Below are positions 8,288-16,528 of a DNA stretch of 38,196 nt, in pieces. The position numbers were made by a program, and so were the translations under genes. Location of the stretch: assembly GCA_026392015.1 (NCBI GenBank), contig JAPLCW010000010.1, forward strand, positions 1 to 38,196, read 5' to 3'. The notes below the pieces were generated by a model. That model worked only from the letters and a program-made list of their open reading frames with translations. It was not told where the DNA came from and searched no databases. This stretch comes from Candidatus Auribacterota bacterium. GTDB lineage: Bacteria; Auribacterota; Tritonobacteria; UBA1439. How positions within the stretch are numbered: the stretch's first letter is position 1; each line of letters starts with the position of its first letter.

Positions 8288-10570
8288 TCAGGAGGCAGGA
8301 TCCCCGTCTCCTGTCGCGCGTTTCGTTTTCCTCACCGGCAGGCGCACCGTGACCGCCGTCCCTTTGCCGGCTTTGCTTTCGACATGGATTTTGCCGCCAT
8401 GCACTTTTGCGATCTGGTGGCACACCGCGAGACCCAGCCCCGTCCCTTTGGCTTTGGTTGTAAAGAAAGGCTCAAACACTTTTTCCAGATCTTCTTTGCC
8501 GATTCCAACGCCGTTATCCCTGAAGACAATAGTGATGAATTCTCCGTCCACACTCGCCCCTATTTCTATTTTTCCGCTCTTTTCCGAAACAGCGTCATAG
8601 GCGTTGTTTAATATATTGCCGCACACCTCCCTCACCTGAAGGGGATCCGCCTCGATTATTATTCCCTTTATGGCATTCAATTTATTATTAATCGCTACTT
8701 TCTTCTTGAACCGATTTTTTGAAATATTTACGCAATCTTGCACAATATCATAAATATTTATATCTTCATACTGAGGCAATCCTATTCGAGAATATAATAA
8801 TAGATTGTTTATAATCTGATCGCTTTCAAATATCTTTTTTTCTATATTGTAAATATTGCCATTGATCAGCGGATTCTTTGCCTTTCTCTTCACGTTGGTT
8901 ACCGCCATGCTTATTGCTGCGAGTGGATTACGCAGCTCGTGGGCAACGATCGCGGCCAGGGTGCCTATATCCGCAAGGTGTTTTGCTCTTTCCAGTTCTA
9001 ATTGGGCGGCGAGTAATTCCTCGGTCCGTTCTTTGATAAGCTTCTCAAAAGTGTCTTTGTCCCGTTTGAGAACCTCTTCGGCCAGCTTGCGATCGTGAAT
9101 ATCCGTCGCCGTGCCGATCCACCGCACGATCCGGCCTTTGCTGTTGCGAATCGGCACGCCCCGCGTCAGATGCCAGCGGAACTGGCCGTCCGCCCGGCGC
9201 AGGCGATGCTCCACCATATAGGCCTCTCCCGTCTTCAGTGAATGTCTCCAGGCAGCCGTTGTTTCCGCAAAATCGTCCGGATGGACCACGGATTTCCAGT
9301 GCCAATCCATGAGTCCGTCAGATTGCATCCCTTCGTATTCATAAGCCCTATGATTGAGATAATCCATCTTGCCGGAGGCTTCTGCGCTCCACACGACCTG
9401 TGGCATCGCCTCGGTAAGCACCTTGAAACGCTCCTGGCTCTCGTGGAGAGCCTCCTCGACCTTCTTGCGCTCGGTTATATCCCATACAAAGACCACCACT
9501 CTGCCGTTTTCAATGTTCAGGTAGTTCGCCCGGATATCGACGTCAAAGAAAGTTCCATCTTTGCGCCGGTGCCGGCTTTCAAACTGATCTTGCCCTCGTT
9601 CCTGCACCAACTTTATGTGATTGAAGACATCCTTCCGGCGCTCTTTGGCCACTAAATCCTGGACGTGCACTTTCAGGAGCTCTTCCTTGCTGTAGCCGCT
9701 CATGCGACAATAGGCGTCATTGACCTCAAGAAGCTTGTCTTTCATGTCAATAAGCCAGAAGCCCTGTGCAGCGGTTTTCAGGATTACAGAGTGTTTCATT
9801 TCAGCCTGCTTGCGGCTGGTTATATCAATGGAAAAGCCTATGACCCCCGACACCTCGCCTTTCTCATCCAGGCAAGGTATTTTGTCCGTCTGCAATAATC
9901 TCATGCCCCTGGGCGTTTCCATCAGCTCGATTATGCCTCGTTTGGCTTCGCCGGATTTTATTACCTCTAAATCATCTCTCCAAAACATCTCTGCCCGATC
10001 TTTAGGAAATATCTCCGACAGGGATTTGCCTTCCAACCCTTCTTTCGGCAACTCCATCGTGTCTTCAAATGCCTTGTTCGTGCGTATAAGACGGTTTTCC
10101 TTGTCCTTGTAAAATACCATTGCTGGAACGGAATCAAGAAGGGTTCGAAGTTCTTCCGCTCTATTCGCGAGGAGATACTGAAGTCGCTTGCGCTCTATAG
10201 AGTAGCGCATACTCCTTATCAAAGCATCGCTCTGGATCCTGCCCTTGACAAGGTAATCCTGAGCGCCCTTTTGAAGCGCCTCTATTCCTAATCTTTCATC
10301 ATCAAGGCCTGTAACAACGACTATCGCCAATTGCGGGTCTGCATTCACCACTGCAGTTAAGGTGGCTAATCCTCGACTATCGGGAAGGTCCAAATCCAGC
10401 AATGAAACGTCGGGCTTTTTCTTTTCGATGATTTTAAGCGCTCCTGCTATAGTATCCGCGTGCATAATTCCAAAGGAAGAAACAACGGATTCCTTTAAAT
10501 ATTCCGATATCAGGCGGAAATCCGGCTGGTTATCTTCTACGATTAGCACTTTTATAGGATCAGAACTCAT
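8288..10570 (-). CDS. Receiver-first hybrid histidine kinase with three PAS domains
   Basis: A 760-residue soluble kinase. The receiver (about 5-122) has E12/D13, D59 and K109. Three PAS/PAC units follow at about 137-252, 258-368 and 375-495. The third contains a W-x-x-x-V-H-P-D-D motif and R-x-D-G-x-x-R-W, typical of PAS_3 folds. A coiled linker (497-530) precedes HisKA with H544 in VAHELRNP. The ATPase has NILNNAYDAV, DNGVGI, FEPFFTTK and KGTGLGLA. No transmembrane segment is seen. The order and the receiver/HisKA/ATPase wording match the kinase at 2394-3920, so these are paralogs that differ in PAS number. The ATG is preceded by AGGAAGG at good spacing. The nearest likely partner is the regulator at 10807-11262, encoded upstream on the same strand. 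The stimulus is unknown. Confidence 0.9.
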   Translation of the reverse strand: MSSDPIKVLIVEDNQPDFRLISEYLKESVVSSFGIMHADTIAGALKIIEKKKPDVSLLDLDLPDSRGLATLTAVVNADPQLAIVVVTGLDDERLGIEALQKGAQDYLVKGRIQSDALIRSMRYSIERKRLQYLLANRAEELRTLLDSVPAMVFYKDKENRLIRTNKAFEDTMELPKEGLEGKSLSEIFPKDRAEMFWRDDLEVIKSGEAKRGIIELMETPRGMRLLQTDKIPCLDEKGEVSGVIGFSIDITSRKQAEMKHSVILKTAAQGFWLIDMKDKLLEVNDAYCRMSGYSKEELLKVHVQDLVAKERRKDVFNHIKLVQERGQDQFESRHRRKDGTFFDVDIRANYLNIENGRVVVFVWDITERKKVEEALHESQERFKVLTEAMPQVVWSAEASGKMDYLNHRAYEYEGMQSDGLMDWHWKSVVHPDDFAETTAAWRHSLKTGEAYMVEHRLRRADGQFRWHLTRGVPIRNSKGRIVRWIGTATDIHDRKLAEEVLKRDKDTFEKLIKERTEELLAAQLELERAKHLADIGTLAAIVAHELRNPLAAISMAVTNVKRKAKNPLINGNIYNIEKKIFESDQIINNLLLYSRIGLPQYEDINIYDIVQDCVNISKNRFKKKVAINNKLNAIKGIIIEADPLQVREVCGNILNNAYDAVSEKSGKIEIGASVDGEFITIVFRDNGVGIGKEDLEKVFEPFFTTKAKGTGLGLAVCHQIAKVHGGKIHVESKAGKGTAVTVRLPVRKTKRATGDGDPAS

Positions 10571-10605
10571 TCTTCTTGCCTTCCTACTCTGATCTATTCA
10601 CCAAC
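10571..10605 (-). promoter_or_regulatory. Conserved leader upstream of second receiver-first kinase
   Basis: On the minus strand GTTGGTGAATAGATCAG lies with its core 22 bases from the ATG, exactly as at 3921-3955. The intervening bases differ except for the ribosome site, which supports the core as conserved in its own right. Confidence 0.55.
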
Positions 10606-10615
10606 TTTAATGTCT

Positions 10616-10718
10616 TAACCGCGGATTACGCAGATTCGCATTGTGTAATCCGCCCAATCCCTGCCTATGCCGAAGCGGAGATCCTGCTCCGCGCAGGCAG
10701 GCGCGAAATCCGCGGTTT
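10616..10718. repeat. AACCGCGGATT palindromic element
   Basis: Ends TAACCGCGGATTA and AAATCCGCGGTTT enclose further 'TCCGC' words and a hairpin GCCTATGCCGAAGCGGAG..CTCCGCGCAGGCAGGC. A related palindrome lies at 17097-17166, and the same words build the tandem array at the right edge. It sits between the kinase and response-regulator genes. Beyond it, a 'GTGAATAATCCGGGCTA' tail (about 10760-10776) resembles the ends of the long direct repeats. Confidence 0.6.
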
Positions 10719-10806
10719 CATACTTTAACTCGTTAAGATTGCACTTTTATTCTTCCGGTGAATAATCCGGGCTACAGATAGAATTCTCGATTATCAAATT
10801 TCCCGA

Positions 10807-11262
10807 TTACGATCTGTTATTCGGCGGAAGCTTCACAATGGTAAGCCAGAAATTATTTAGTGATTTGACCACACGGGAAAACTGGTTTAAATCTATAGGT
10901 TTTGTAATATAACAGTTCGCGTGCGCACCATATGTTTTCACTACGTCCTCTTCCGCCCGAGAAACCGTGAGAATAACCACAGGGATAGATTTCAAGTCGT
11001 CGTCATTTTTTATCTCTTGAAGCACTTCGCGGCCGTCTTTTCTTGACAGGTTCAAATCAAGCAGTATGAGGTCGGGCCTGACTGCTTTTGAATATTTGCC
11101 TTCTCTTCGCAGGAATTCCAGTGCCTCCATTCCGTCCTTTACTCTACTCAAATTATTGTGCAACTTCTCCTCTCGTAACGCCTCCTGAGTCAAGCGCACA
11201 TCTGCTGGATTGTCATCCACAAGCAGTATTTCAATCGGGTTAACACAATTTTCGTTAGTCAT
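10807..11262 (-). CDS. Single-domain response regulator, Rcp1-like (second copy)
   Basis: A 151-residue stand-alone receiver, clearly paralogous to 4477-4926. It shares the N-terminal PIEILLV, the phospho-acceptor D69, K121 in TKP and the C-terminal [10 protein letters not shown]. The acidic pocket is D16/D17. All phosphotransfer residues are intact and no output domain is present. It precedes the kinase at 8288-10570 on the same strand with ~236 bases of repeat DNA between. The likely scheme is signal relay between these two, but cross-talk with the other kinases is possible. The ATG at 11262 follows AGAGAAG. Upstream DNA (about 11285-11400) is AT-rich and is the likely promoter area. Confidence 0.92.
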   Translation of the reverse strand: MTNENCVNPIEILLVDDNPADVRLTQEALREEKLHNNLSRVKDGMEALEFLRREGKYSKAVRPDLILLDLNLSRKDGREVLQEIKNDDDLKSIPVVILTVSRAEEDVVKTYGAHANCYITKPIDLNQFSRVVKSLNNFWLTIVKLPPNNRS

Positions 11263-11589
11263 TTTTCACTTCTCTTTCAAGTGACTCCCTACAGCTTATA
11301 GCAATTAGTAATTATTGTGTTATCTAAATTAATATCATACCAGCTTTAATCTGATAAATAAATCAGCTTAGATTATTCTATTTGACCACTGAATTATTGA
11401 ACTGTACGTGATGGGTCAGTCTCAAGGGGGGCGTGTCACTCCTGCCCTCGTTTTCACGAGGGTAAACTCCAGCAGGAATCTAAGTTTCATATCGGATCCC
11501 CGCTTGAGTTTACACTGACCCCTGACAAATGTACCGCGGCGAATATCGGATGGCCGATTTCCCCGAAGCGACTCTTCGCGGTATAGCCG
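11263..11589. other. Intergenic region with an AT-rich promoter area and a nested repeat
   Basis: The first ~130 bases are AT-rich (for example TTAGTAATTATTGTGTTATC) and would carry the promoter of the response regulator. The remainder holds a nested palindromic element (11408-11525). No gene is supported. Confidence 0.5.
11408..11525. repeat. Nested palindromic element, copy A
   Basis: The left end GTGATGGGTCAGTCTCAAGG matches the shared outer terminus of four other elements in the window. The right end (ACACTGACCCCTGAC) is a weaker reverse complement. The interior holds a CTCGTTTTCACGAG hairpin within CTCCTGC..GCAGGA arms, and a GGATCC-containing arm also found in copy B. Confidence 0.55.
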
Positions 11590-12099
11590 CTATCGCAGCT
11601 TCGAGAGGGACGCCTTGATGAAGGAGGGAAGGTCCCCGGGGTCGCGGCTGGAGATCAGATTTCCGTCCTCCACCACCTCCCAGTCGACAAAACTTGCCCC
11701 TGCGTTCTTGATGTCCTGGATTATTGATTTCCACCCTGTGATCGTGCGCCCCTTGAGAACCTGTGCCGTGATGAGTAGTTGCGCCCCATGGCATATCACG
11801 AATACCGGCTTGCCGCTCCGCACAAATTCCGCTGTGAAGCTGACCGCTTCGCCATGGGCCCTGAGACGATCGGGAGAGTAACCACCCGGTACCAGGAGGG
11901 CGTCAAAGTCACCGGGAGATACGCCACTCACCGCCTTTTCGATCGTCACCTTCGTTCCCTGCTTCTTCCCCTGAACCGTTGAACCGGCCTTCAGTCCCAC
12001 GTGAACGATCTTGTGCCCCGCGTCCCTGAACGCCTTCACGGGCTCCGTGTACTCCGAGTCCTCAAACCAATCATCAATGATGACCGCAACCGTTGCCAT
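11590..12099 (-). CDS. DJ-1/PfpI family protein (type 1 glutamine amidotransferase-like)
   Basis: A 169-residue protein. Start placed at the ATG ending at 12099 because AAAGGAGGT stands at ideal distance; the upstream in-frame start has no such site. It shows the PfpI/YhbO pattern: N-terminal strand with E13 in DWFEDSE, the loop LLVPGGYSPD, and nucleophile Cys103-His104 in VICHGAQ. These make the Glu-Cys-His active site. Relatives act as glyoxalase III/deglycase-like stress enzymes or, in archaea, oligomeric proteases. Which activity applies cannot be told from sequence. Length is typical. It is apparently a single gene, with promoter upstream of 12100. Confidence 0.88.
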   Translation of the reverse strand: MATVAVIIDDWFEDSEYTEPVKAFRDAGHKIVHVGLKAGSTVQGKKQGTKVTIEKAVSGVSPGDFDALLVPGGYSPDRLRAHGEAVSFTAEFVRSGKPVFVICHGAQLLITAQVLKGRTITGWKSIIQDIKNAGASFVDWEVVEDGNLISSRDPGDLPSFIKASLSKLR

Positions 12100-12869
12100 A
12101 GCGACCTCCTTTCCGCAGTACCGCACACCTTGCGTTGTCTATCTCACGAGACGGGATCTCACAGGGACAACCCGCACAATAGCGGGTTCATTCCTTCCAC
12201 ACACACTATCTCACCAAATAGGCCGGTATTTCAATTGGCACCTTCCCCTTTGAATTGACTTTGTTCCACTCCGGGAATTAGGGATACATATTCTTATATT
12301 TGGCTCATGACGGATTATTGTGAAAGAAACGTACGAAAATATACTGCATAACATCTGCCAATCACGCTGCATCTTGTTGGCTGGCTTGAGGATGAGCCTT
12401 TACGAGCCCCTCTCACACCGGTCAAAATAGATGTGAGTCATGAGTACTGATACATGGAGACAAGAAAGGGGTCATCTTTTGTAGGGGTTCGATGAACCTG
12501 TCCTGAGCGAAGCCGAAGGGTCGAACCCGCTGCATACCAATGCATTCGATGAGGGCCCCGATATTTATCGGAGCCCCTACAGATTCTGTTTTGTCGATCA
12601 CAAAATTCCGTCATGAGCCTTATACACACAAAATCGGATTCGTGATCCTTCGGCAAGCTCAGGACAAGTTTTATCACGCCCTTGTTCGATCCTTAGGCTT
12701 CCATCGAACCCCTGCAAATCAATGCTCCCCAAATTGACCTGCTACCCGATTATGCGCATTATTGCCAAAGTCAAAAAATTATCGGCAAAGAGAGATTAAC
12801 TTAACCATGGAATATGTATATAATAACTAAGGAAGTTGATCTGTCCCTGTTCAACCTATGTGGAGAATC
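12100..12869. other. Gene-poor divergent region with nested repeats
   Basis: This separates the PfpI gene (minus) from the epimerase (plus) and must contain both promoters. An AT-rich stretch at about 12800-12830 (GGAATATGTATATAATAACTA) contains TATAAT and is the best promoter candidate for the epimerase. The middle is occupied by repeat material (12464-12747). No protein is supported. Confidence 0.5.
12464..12747. repeat. Nested palindromic element, copy E, with two inner palindromes
   Basis: The right end CCCCAAATTGACCTGCTACC is a clear match to the shared outer terminus; the left end (AAAGGGGTCATCTTTT) is weak. Inside are a GTAGGGG..CCCCTAC palindrome at 12481-12580 and a second hairpin segment at about 12640-12685. 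That second segment is essentially the reverse complement of the inner part of copy C (28990-29035), sharing the 'cttcggcaagctcaggacaa' word. Confidence 0.5.
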
Positions 12870-13568
12870 ATGAACTCAACTGATAAGAAACAAAGCGAGC
12901 GGATCGTGATCGTTCCCTCTCTCCTTTCCGCCGATTTCGCATACCTGGAACGCGATATAAAGAAGGTCGAAGAGGCCGGCTGCCGCGACCTCCACCTCGA
13001 TGTGATGGACGGGCATTTCGTGCCCAATATCACCATCGGGCCTGTAGTGGCGAAGGCAATCCGGCGTGTCAGCCGATCGTTTCTTACCGCCCATCTCATG
13101 ATCGAAGATCCGGAGCGATACATCGGGGCGTTCAAAGAGAGCGGCATGGACCAGATCATCATCCATCAGGAGATCGAGGCCGATTTCGTTGAAGTGCTCG
13201 CTGCGATAAAGAAGGCGGGCATGGCAGCAGGGGTATCCATCCGGCCCCAAACCCCCGTAAAGACCATTGTGCCCGGCGTTGAGCTGTTGGATTCCATCCT
13301 GATCATGAGCGTCGAGCCTGGGTTCGGGGGGCAGGAATACATCCCCGGCAGCGAGGCGAAGGTGGCGGACGCTCGACAGCTACTGGAACGGCACGGGCGC
13401 GTGATTCCCATCGGCGTCGACGGCGGGATCAATATCAAAACAGCGCCCATCGTGGCCAGGGCGGGAGCAACCCGCCTCATCGCCGGAAGCGCCGTGTTCA
13501 AAGGAGACGTCCCCCGGAATATTGCCTCTCTCCGCGAAAGCGCGCTGCACGCCGTGAGTGGGCGGTGA
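12870..13568 (+). CDS. rpe: Ribulose-phosphate 3-epimerase
   Basis: Interconverts ribulose-5-phosphate and xylulose-5-phosphate in the pentose phosphate pathway. It is a 232-residue single-domain TIM barrel of normal length. From the chosen ATG (12870, with GGAG just upstream), visible motifs are PSLLSADF (16-23), the metal-binding HLDVMDGHF (H42, D44), H75 in AHLM, MSVEPGFGG (146-154) and VDGG with D184. All metal and catalytic positions of the family are present. An in-frame ATG at 12858 is an alternative start with a poorer site. It lies alone on the plus strand, but supplies the missing step between gnd and phosphoketolase encoded on the opposite strand. Confidence 0.95.
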   Translation: MNSTDKKQSERIVIVPSLLSADFAYLERDIKKVEEAGCRDLHLDVMDGHFVPNITIGPVVAKAIRRVSRSFLTAHLMIEDPERYIGAFKESGMDQIIIHQEIEADFVEVLAAIKKAGMAAGVSIRPQTPVKTIVPGVELLDSILIMSVEPGFGGQEYIPGSEAKVADARQLLERHGRVIPIGVDGGINIKTAPIVARAGATRLIAGSAVFKGDVPRNIASLRESALHAVSGR

Positions 13569-13948
13569 GGTAATTGATGTGCGGCATCCTGCCGCGATGA
13601 TCGGGGCGAGATGGTCGCGGCAAAATCCCAAATCCCAAACTCCAAATCCCAAACATTTATGACGATCGGGTCAGGATAGCTATGGAGCCTCAGTCAGGGG
13701 GAATTATCATACCCCCCACCCTGCCCTCCCCCTCAAGGGGGGAGGGGATATTAAATCTATGCCCACAACAATGAATCTCCTGGGTGAGAGCAGCATCCCG
13801 CTGCGATGATCGGGCCAGGAGGGCCCCCCCAATCAGCAGATTAGGATAGGTGGAATAAGGTCAGAAAATAGTGGAATCAGCCACTGTACATATTCTCTCA
13901 AGATAATATGATTTGTGCATAAACTTCTCTCAAAAAGGAGGTGCGGAT
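13569..13948. other. Intergenic repeats between rpe and cysteine-rich mini-gene
   Basis: A perfect 6-bp stem hairpin GCGGCATCCTGCCGC (13583-13597) lies just after rpe. It is followed by repeat words ATCGGGGCGAG also found near 4270 and 13800. A second GC-rich hairpin CCCTCCCCCTCAAGGGGGGAGG occurs at about 13724-13747. The AT-rich stretch TACATATTCTCTCAAGATAATATG (about 13886-13912) could be the promoter of the mini-gene. Confidence 0.45.
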
Positions 13949-14059
13949 ATGTGTCAGTCATGCGGATGCTCCCCGTGCAGTAAGTGCGGAAAGCCGATTG
14001 AAAACGGCGTATGCAGCGGCTGCAATAAAAAAGCCGAGGCGTGCACCTGTAAGAAGTAG
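13949..14059 (+). CDS. Cysteine-rich 36-residue mini-protein, metallothionein-like
   Basis: The frame starts at the ATG at 13949 and ends with TAG at 14057-14059. AAAAAGGAGGTG stands just upstream, one of the best ribosome sites in the window. The peptide has nine Cys in 36 residues (positions 2, 5, 7, 10, 13, 22, 25, 32, 34), arranged as CxxCxCxxCxxC, CxxC and CxC, with several Lys and no aromatic residue. This spacing suggests binding of Zn or another soft metal, as in metallothioneins or paired zinc knuckles. A redox or metal-chaperone role is equally possible. It resembles small 'MCxxCGC' proteins I believe occur in anaerobes, but I cannot name a family. It is a single gene in a repeat-rich area. 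Confidence 0.75.
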   Translation: MCQSCGCSPCSKCGKPIENGVCSGCNKKAEACTCKK

Positions 14060-14279
14060 CTCTGGCCCGATCGGCTGGCGCAATAGTATTCACAATCCGG
14101 TTCTGGACAATCCAGCATAATGAACTTGATTAGGTAAGGGCTATTTTTGTCTCTGGATAAGTCTGTTCTTTCAGCATTGCCTTTTTAGGGGGAAAAAGAG
14201 GATTCTTAAGTGCTCTGGGCCACAAATTCGGTGACGTATTCTTTACTTTGCAGCAGCGCTTGCTGCCTACTATTCCATG

Positions 14280-14379
14280 TCATTGCGAGCCCCGCGGAGG
14301 GGGGCGTGGCAATCTCAAATTCACAAGCCCTTATAGTAGAATTGCTTCGTCTCCCGCTACGGGGGACTCCTCGCAATGA
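14280..14379. repeat. Palindromic CATTGCGAG element, copy 2
   Basis: It begins TCATTGCGAGCCCCGCGGAG and ends CTCCTCGCAATGA, with inner GGCAATCT and AATTGCTTCG arms. Same family as 357-434 and 14490-14580. Confidence 0.7.
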
Positions 14380-14489
14380 CAAGGTGCAATGTTCTCCTCG
14401 CGGCGATAGACAACGCAACCGTCGTTATAACATTGTACTACTACACTGTTAAATTAGTTTTTACTGATATAAATGCCGTAAGCATTATG

Positions 14490-14580
14490 TCATTGTGAGG
14501 ATCCCGCCGAGGAGGGAGACGAAGCAATCTGTTTTTATCTTTTAACAACGAGATTGCCGCGCCCTTTGGGCTCGCAATGA
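14490..14580. repeat. Palindromic CATTGCGAG element, copy 3
   Basis: It begins TCATTGTGAGGATCCCGCCG and ends GGGCTCGCAATGA. Inner arms GAAGCAATCT and AGATTGCCGC pair imperfectly. It is separated from copy 2 by about 110 bases. Confidence 0.7.
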
Positions 14581-14857
14581 CAGGTTACCTCGTAAGAATT
14601 AACTTAACAGTGTACTCCTAACGTCAAAATGCTAGTTTTCTTGGCAAAGATCTCTACATCTAAGTACGTAACACATTGTTTCGCAGTGTAGTGCTTTATC
14701 TGTGTTCATCCGCGGTTATCTGTGTGAATCTGTGGTACTCTTTAAAGCTTCAACGTGCATCACTGATAAACACAGATAGATTTGGTTACCGCCAATGGCC
14801 GCGCCATGTAGTAATGCGGATAATATCCGGGTAGGCGAACCGGAATAGGCTGGAACA

Positions 14858-15616
14858 ATGACATCGAAAAGTCTGGCAGGGAAAACAGCTCTAGTTACCG
14901 GCGCGCCCAGGAGAATCGGCAAGGCGATATCGCTCGCCCTTGCCGCGGAAGGGGTGAACATTGCTCTCCATCATAACGACCCCGAGGCGGACGTGGAGAG
15001 ACTTGCCACCGAGCTGGCAGATTATAAAGTCCGCTCCTGGGCCATAAAAGCGGATTTCTCGAATCCGCATGAATATGAAACTTTGGTGGAGAGGGCACGG
15101 GATATCGCGGGAAGTCTGGATATCCTGGTCAATAACGCCTCCATTTTTTCCGCTGCGACGCTCGATACCATTGACTTTAAAAGCCTGACGCAGCACATAC
15201 AGATCAACGCATGGGCACCGTTCGTGCTCAGCCGCGATTTCGCCCGTCTGTCCGGAAGCGGTCAGATCATCAATATCCTCGATTCGAAAATCAAGGGGTA
15301 CGACTGGGCCCATGCGCCGTACATCCTGAGCAAACACATGCTCGCCGTGCTGACAAAAATGTGCGCGCTCAGTTTCGCTCCCCATATCACGGTGAACGCC
15401 ATAGCGCCCGGATTGATACTCCCTCCCGCAGGCAAGGACGAGAGTTATCTCGACCGGCTCGCGGATACCGTCCCGCTGAAGCGACATGGCGGGCCCGATG
15501 ATATTGCGGGCGCGGTACTGTATCTCCTCAAGAACGATTTTCTCACCGGACAGGTTATCTACGTCGACGGAGGCCGGCATCTCGCGGAATACGGAAATGG
15601 ACCATATCCTCATTAG
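14858..15616 (+). CDS. Short-chain dehydrogenase, pteridine reductase/FolM-like
   Basis: A 252-residue NADPH-dependent SDR. It has TGAPRRIG (14-21), the form of the dinucleotide loop found in pteridine reductases and FolM with Arg for NADPH. It also has NNAS (92-95), D142, Y155 and K159. The Asp-Tyr-Lys set, with Asp where most SDRs have Ser, is the PTR1-type active site. It should reduce dihydropterins or dihydrofolate to the tetrahydro form. It is first in an operon with folB, folK and folE (20-base overlap with folB). This supports a pterin substrate rather than a lipid or sugar. Whether it replaces a DHFR or makes tetrahydromonapterin cannot be decided here. Confidence 0.85.
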   Translation: MTSKSLAGKTALVTGAPRRIGKAISLALAAEGVNIALHHNDPEADVERLATELADYKVRSWAIKADFSNPHEYETLVERARDIAGSLDILVNNASIFSAATLDTIDFKSLTQHIQINAWAPFVLSRDFARLSGSGQIINILDSKIKGYDWAHAPYILSKHMLAVLTKMCALSFAPHITVNAIAPGLILPPAGKDESYLDRLADTVPLKRHGGPDDIAGAVLYLLKNDFLTGQVIYVDGGRHLAEYGNGPYPH

Positions 15617-15953
15617 CGATCTGCGCGCGCGCTGCGTCATAGGGGTCTCCAGAGAGGAGCGCAGGGAGAAACAGGATATTCTCATCAACCTGGATATCGG
15701 AACCGATACTCGAGACGCGGCCCAAAGCGACAAATTCCAGGACGCGCTGGATTATCGGGCAATCAAGAAAAGCATACTGAGCCTTGTGGAAAATTCCCGC
15801 TGCCATCTGCTGGAAACCCTGGCTGAGGCGATTGCCGATGTCTGCCTTTTGAATCAAAAAGTGCTGAAAGTGAACGTGCGCGTGGAAAAACCCTTCGCGC
15901 TTCGTTTTGCGAGGAGCGTCGGGGTGGAAATCACCCGGCGGAGAGAGGGCTAG
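15597..15953 (+). CDS. folB: Dihydroneopterin aldolase
   Basis: Converts 7,8-dihydroneopterin to 6-hydroxymethyl-7,8-dihydropterin plus glycolaldehyde. It is a 118-residue single T-fold domain of normal length. The start ATG at 15597 lies inside the end of the SDR gene, since the protein matches the family from MDHILISDL onward; longer frames upstream are antiparallel reading of the SDR. Visible residues are the GVSREER segment (16-22), E73 in LLETLAE and catalytic-type K98 in VEKPFAL. It is translationally coupled to the SDR gene and followed after two bases by folK. Confidence 0.93.
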   Translation: MDHILISDLRARCVIGVSREERREKQDILINLDIGTDTRDAAQSDKFQDALDYRAIKKSILSLVENSRCHLLETLAEAIADVCLLNQKVLKVNVRVEKPFALRFARSVGVEITRRREG

Positions 15954-15955
15954 CC

Positions 15956-16528
15956 GTGCCGCAGGCATTCGTCAGCGTGGGATCGAATATCAATCCCGGG
16001 AAGAATGTGCGACGCGCCATACGGCTCCTCTCATGCCTCGTCGAAATCACAGGCATCTCCACAGTCTATCGCACCCAGGCGGAGTCGCGGCCGAGTCAGC
16101 CTCCCTACTATAACTGCGTCATAAGAATAAAAACAGACGTGGGGCCGGAGGATCTGAAATACCGGGTGCTGCACGGCATCGAGGGGCTGCTGGGGCGCAG
16201 GCGCGAAAAAGACAAGTTCTCCCCCCGCACCATTGATCTCGATCTGCTCCTCTACGGCAACAGGCGGATAATAACACCGTCGCTTACGGTGCCGGATCCG
16301 GAGATATCCACGCGGCCGTATCTCGCGTTCGCGTTGCAGGAGTTGCAGCCGCGTCTGCGTCTGCCCGGTTCCGGGGTGCGCATCGGGACGATCGCCTCCT
16401 CAACGGCACCACGCACCATGGCGCCGTTGAGAATCTATACCGGATTCTTGAGAAAGGAGATACCCGTTGGACACAAACATAGAAAAACTGGAAGGGTTGG
16501 TACGAGAGTTGCTGATCGCGCTCGGTGA
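15956..16528 (+). CDS. folK: 2-amino-4-hydroxy-6-hydroxymethyldihydropteridine pyrophosphokinase
   Basis: Transfers pyrophosphate from ATP to 6-hydroxymethyl-7,8-dihydropterin, the step after FolB. It begins with GTG at 15956, with GAGAGAGGG upstream. Visible features are VSVGSNINP (6-14), YYNCV (51-55) and the signature [14 protein letters not shown] (88-101) with Mg-binding D94 and D96. At 190 residues it is about 25-30 longer than usual. The extra C-terminus (from about residue 155) has no family look, and its last 62 bases overlap folE. A lost stop codon or small frameshift near the end would explain this; the catalytic domain is complete. Confidence 0.92.
   Translation: MPQAFVSVGSNINPGKNVRRAIRLLSCLVEITGISTVYRTQAESRPSQPPYYNCVIRIKTDVGPEDLKYRVLHGIEGLLGRRREKDKFSPRTIDLDLLLYGNRRIITPSLTVPDPEISTRPYLAFALQELQPRLRLPGSGVRIGTIASSTAPRTMAPLRIYTGFLRKEIPVGHKHRKTGRVGTRVADRAR

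Larger units (their letters stand above)
14060..14857. other. 800-base gene-free stretch with palindromic repeats
   Basis: It contains the two CATTGYGAG palindromes annotated separately (14280-14379, 14490-14580) and word-repeat DNA at about 14699-14780 (TCTGTGTTCATCCGCGGTTA). No coding frame has a convincing ribosome site or composition. The promoter of the pterin operon should lie in the last ~100 bases, but I see no clear boxes. Confidence 0.5.

Noticed and set aside
15486-15596. Longer start for dihydroneopterin aldolase
   Set aside because: The extra residues are the SDR 3' end in another frame. The family match starts at the ATG at 15597.
14891-15733. 280-codon minus-strand reading frame
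   Set aside because: It is antisense to the SDR and folB genes. No family resemblance.
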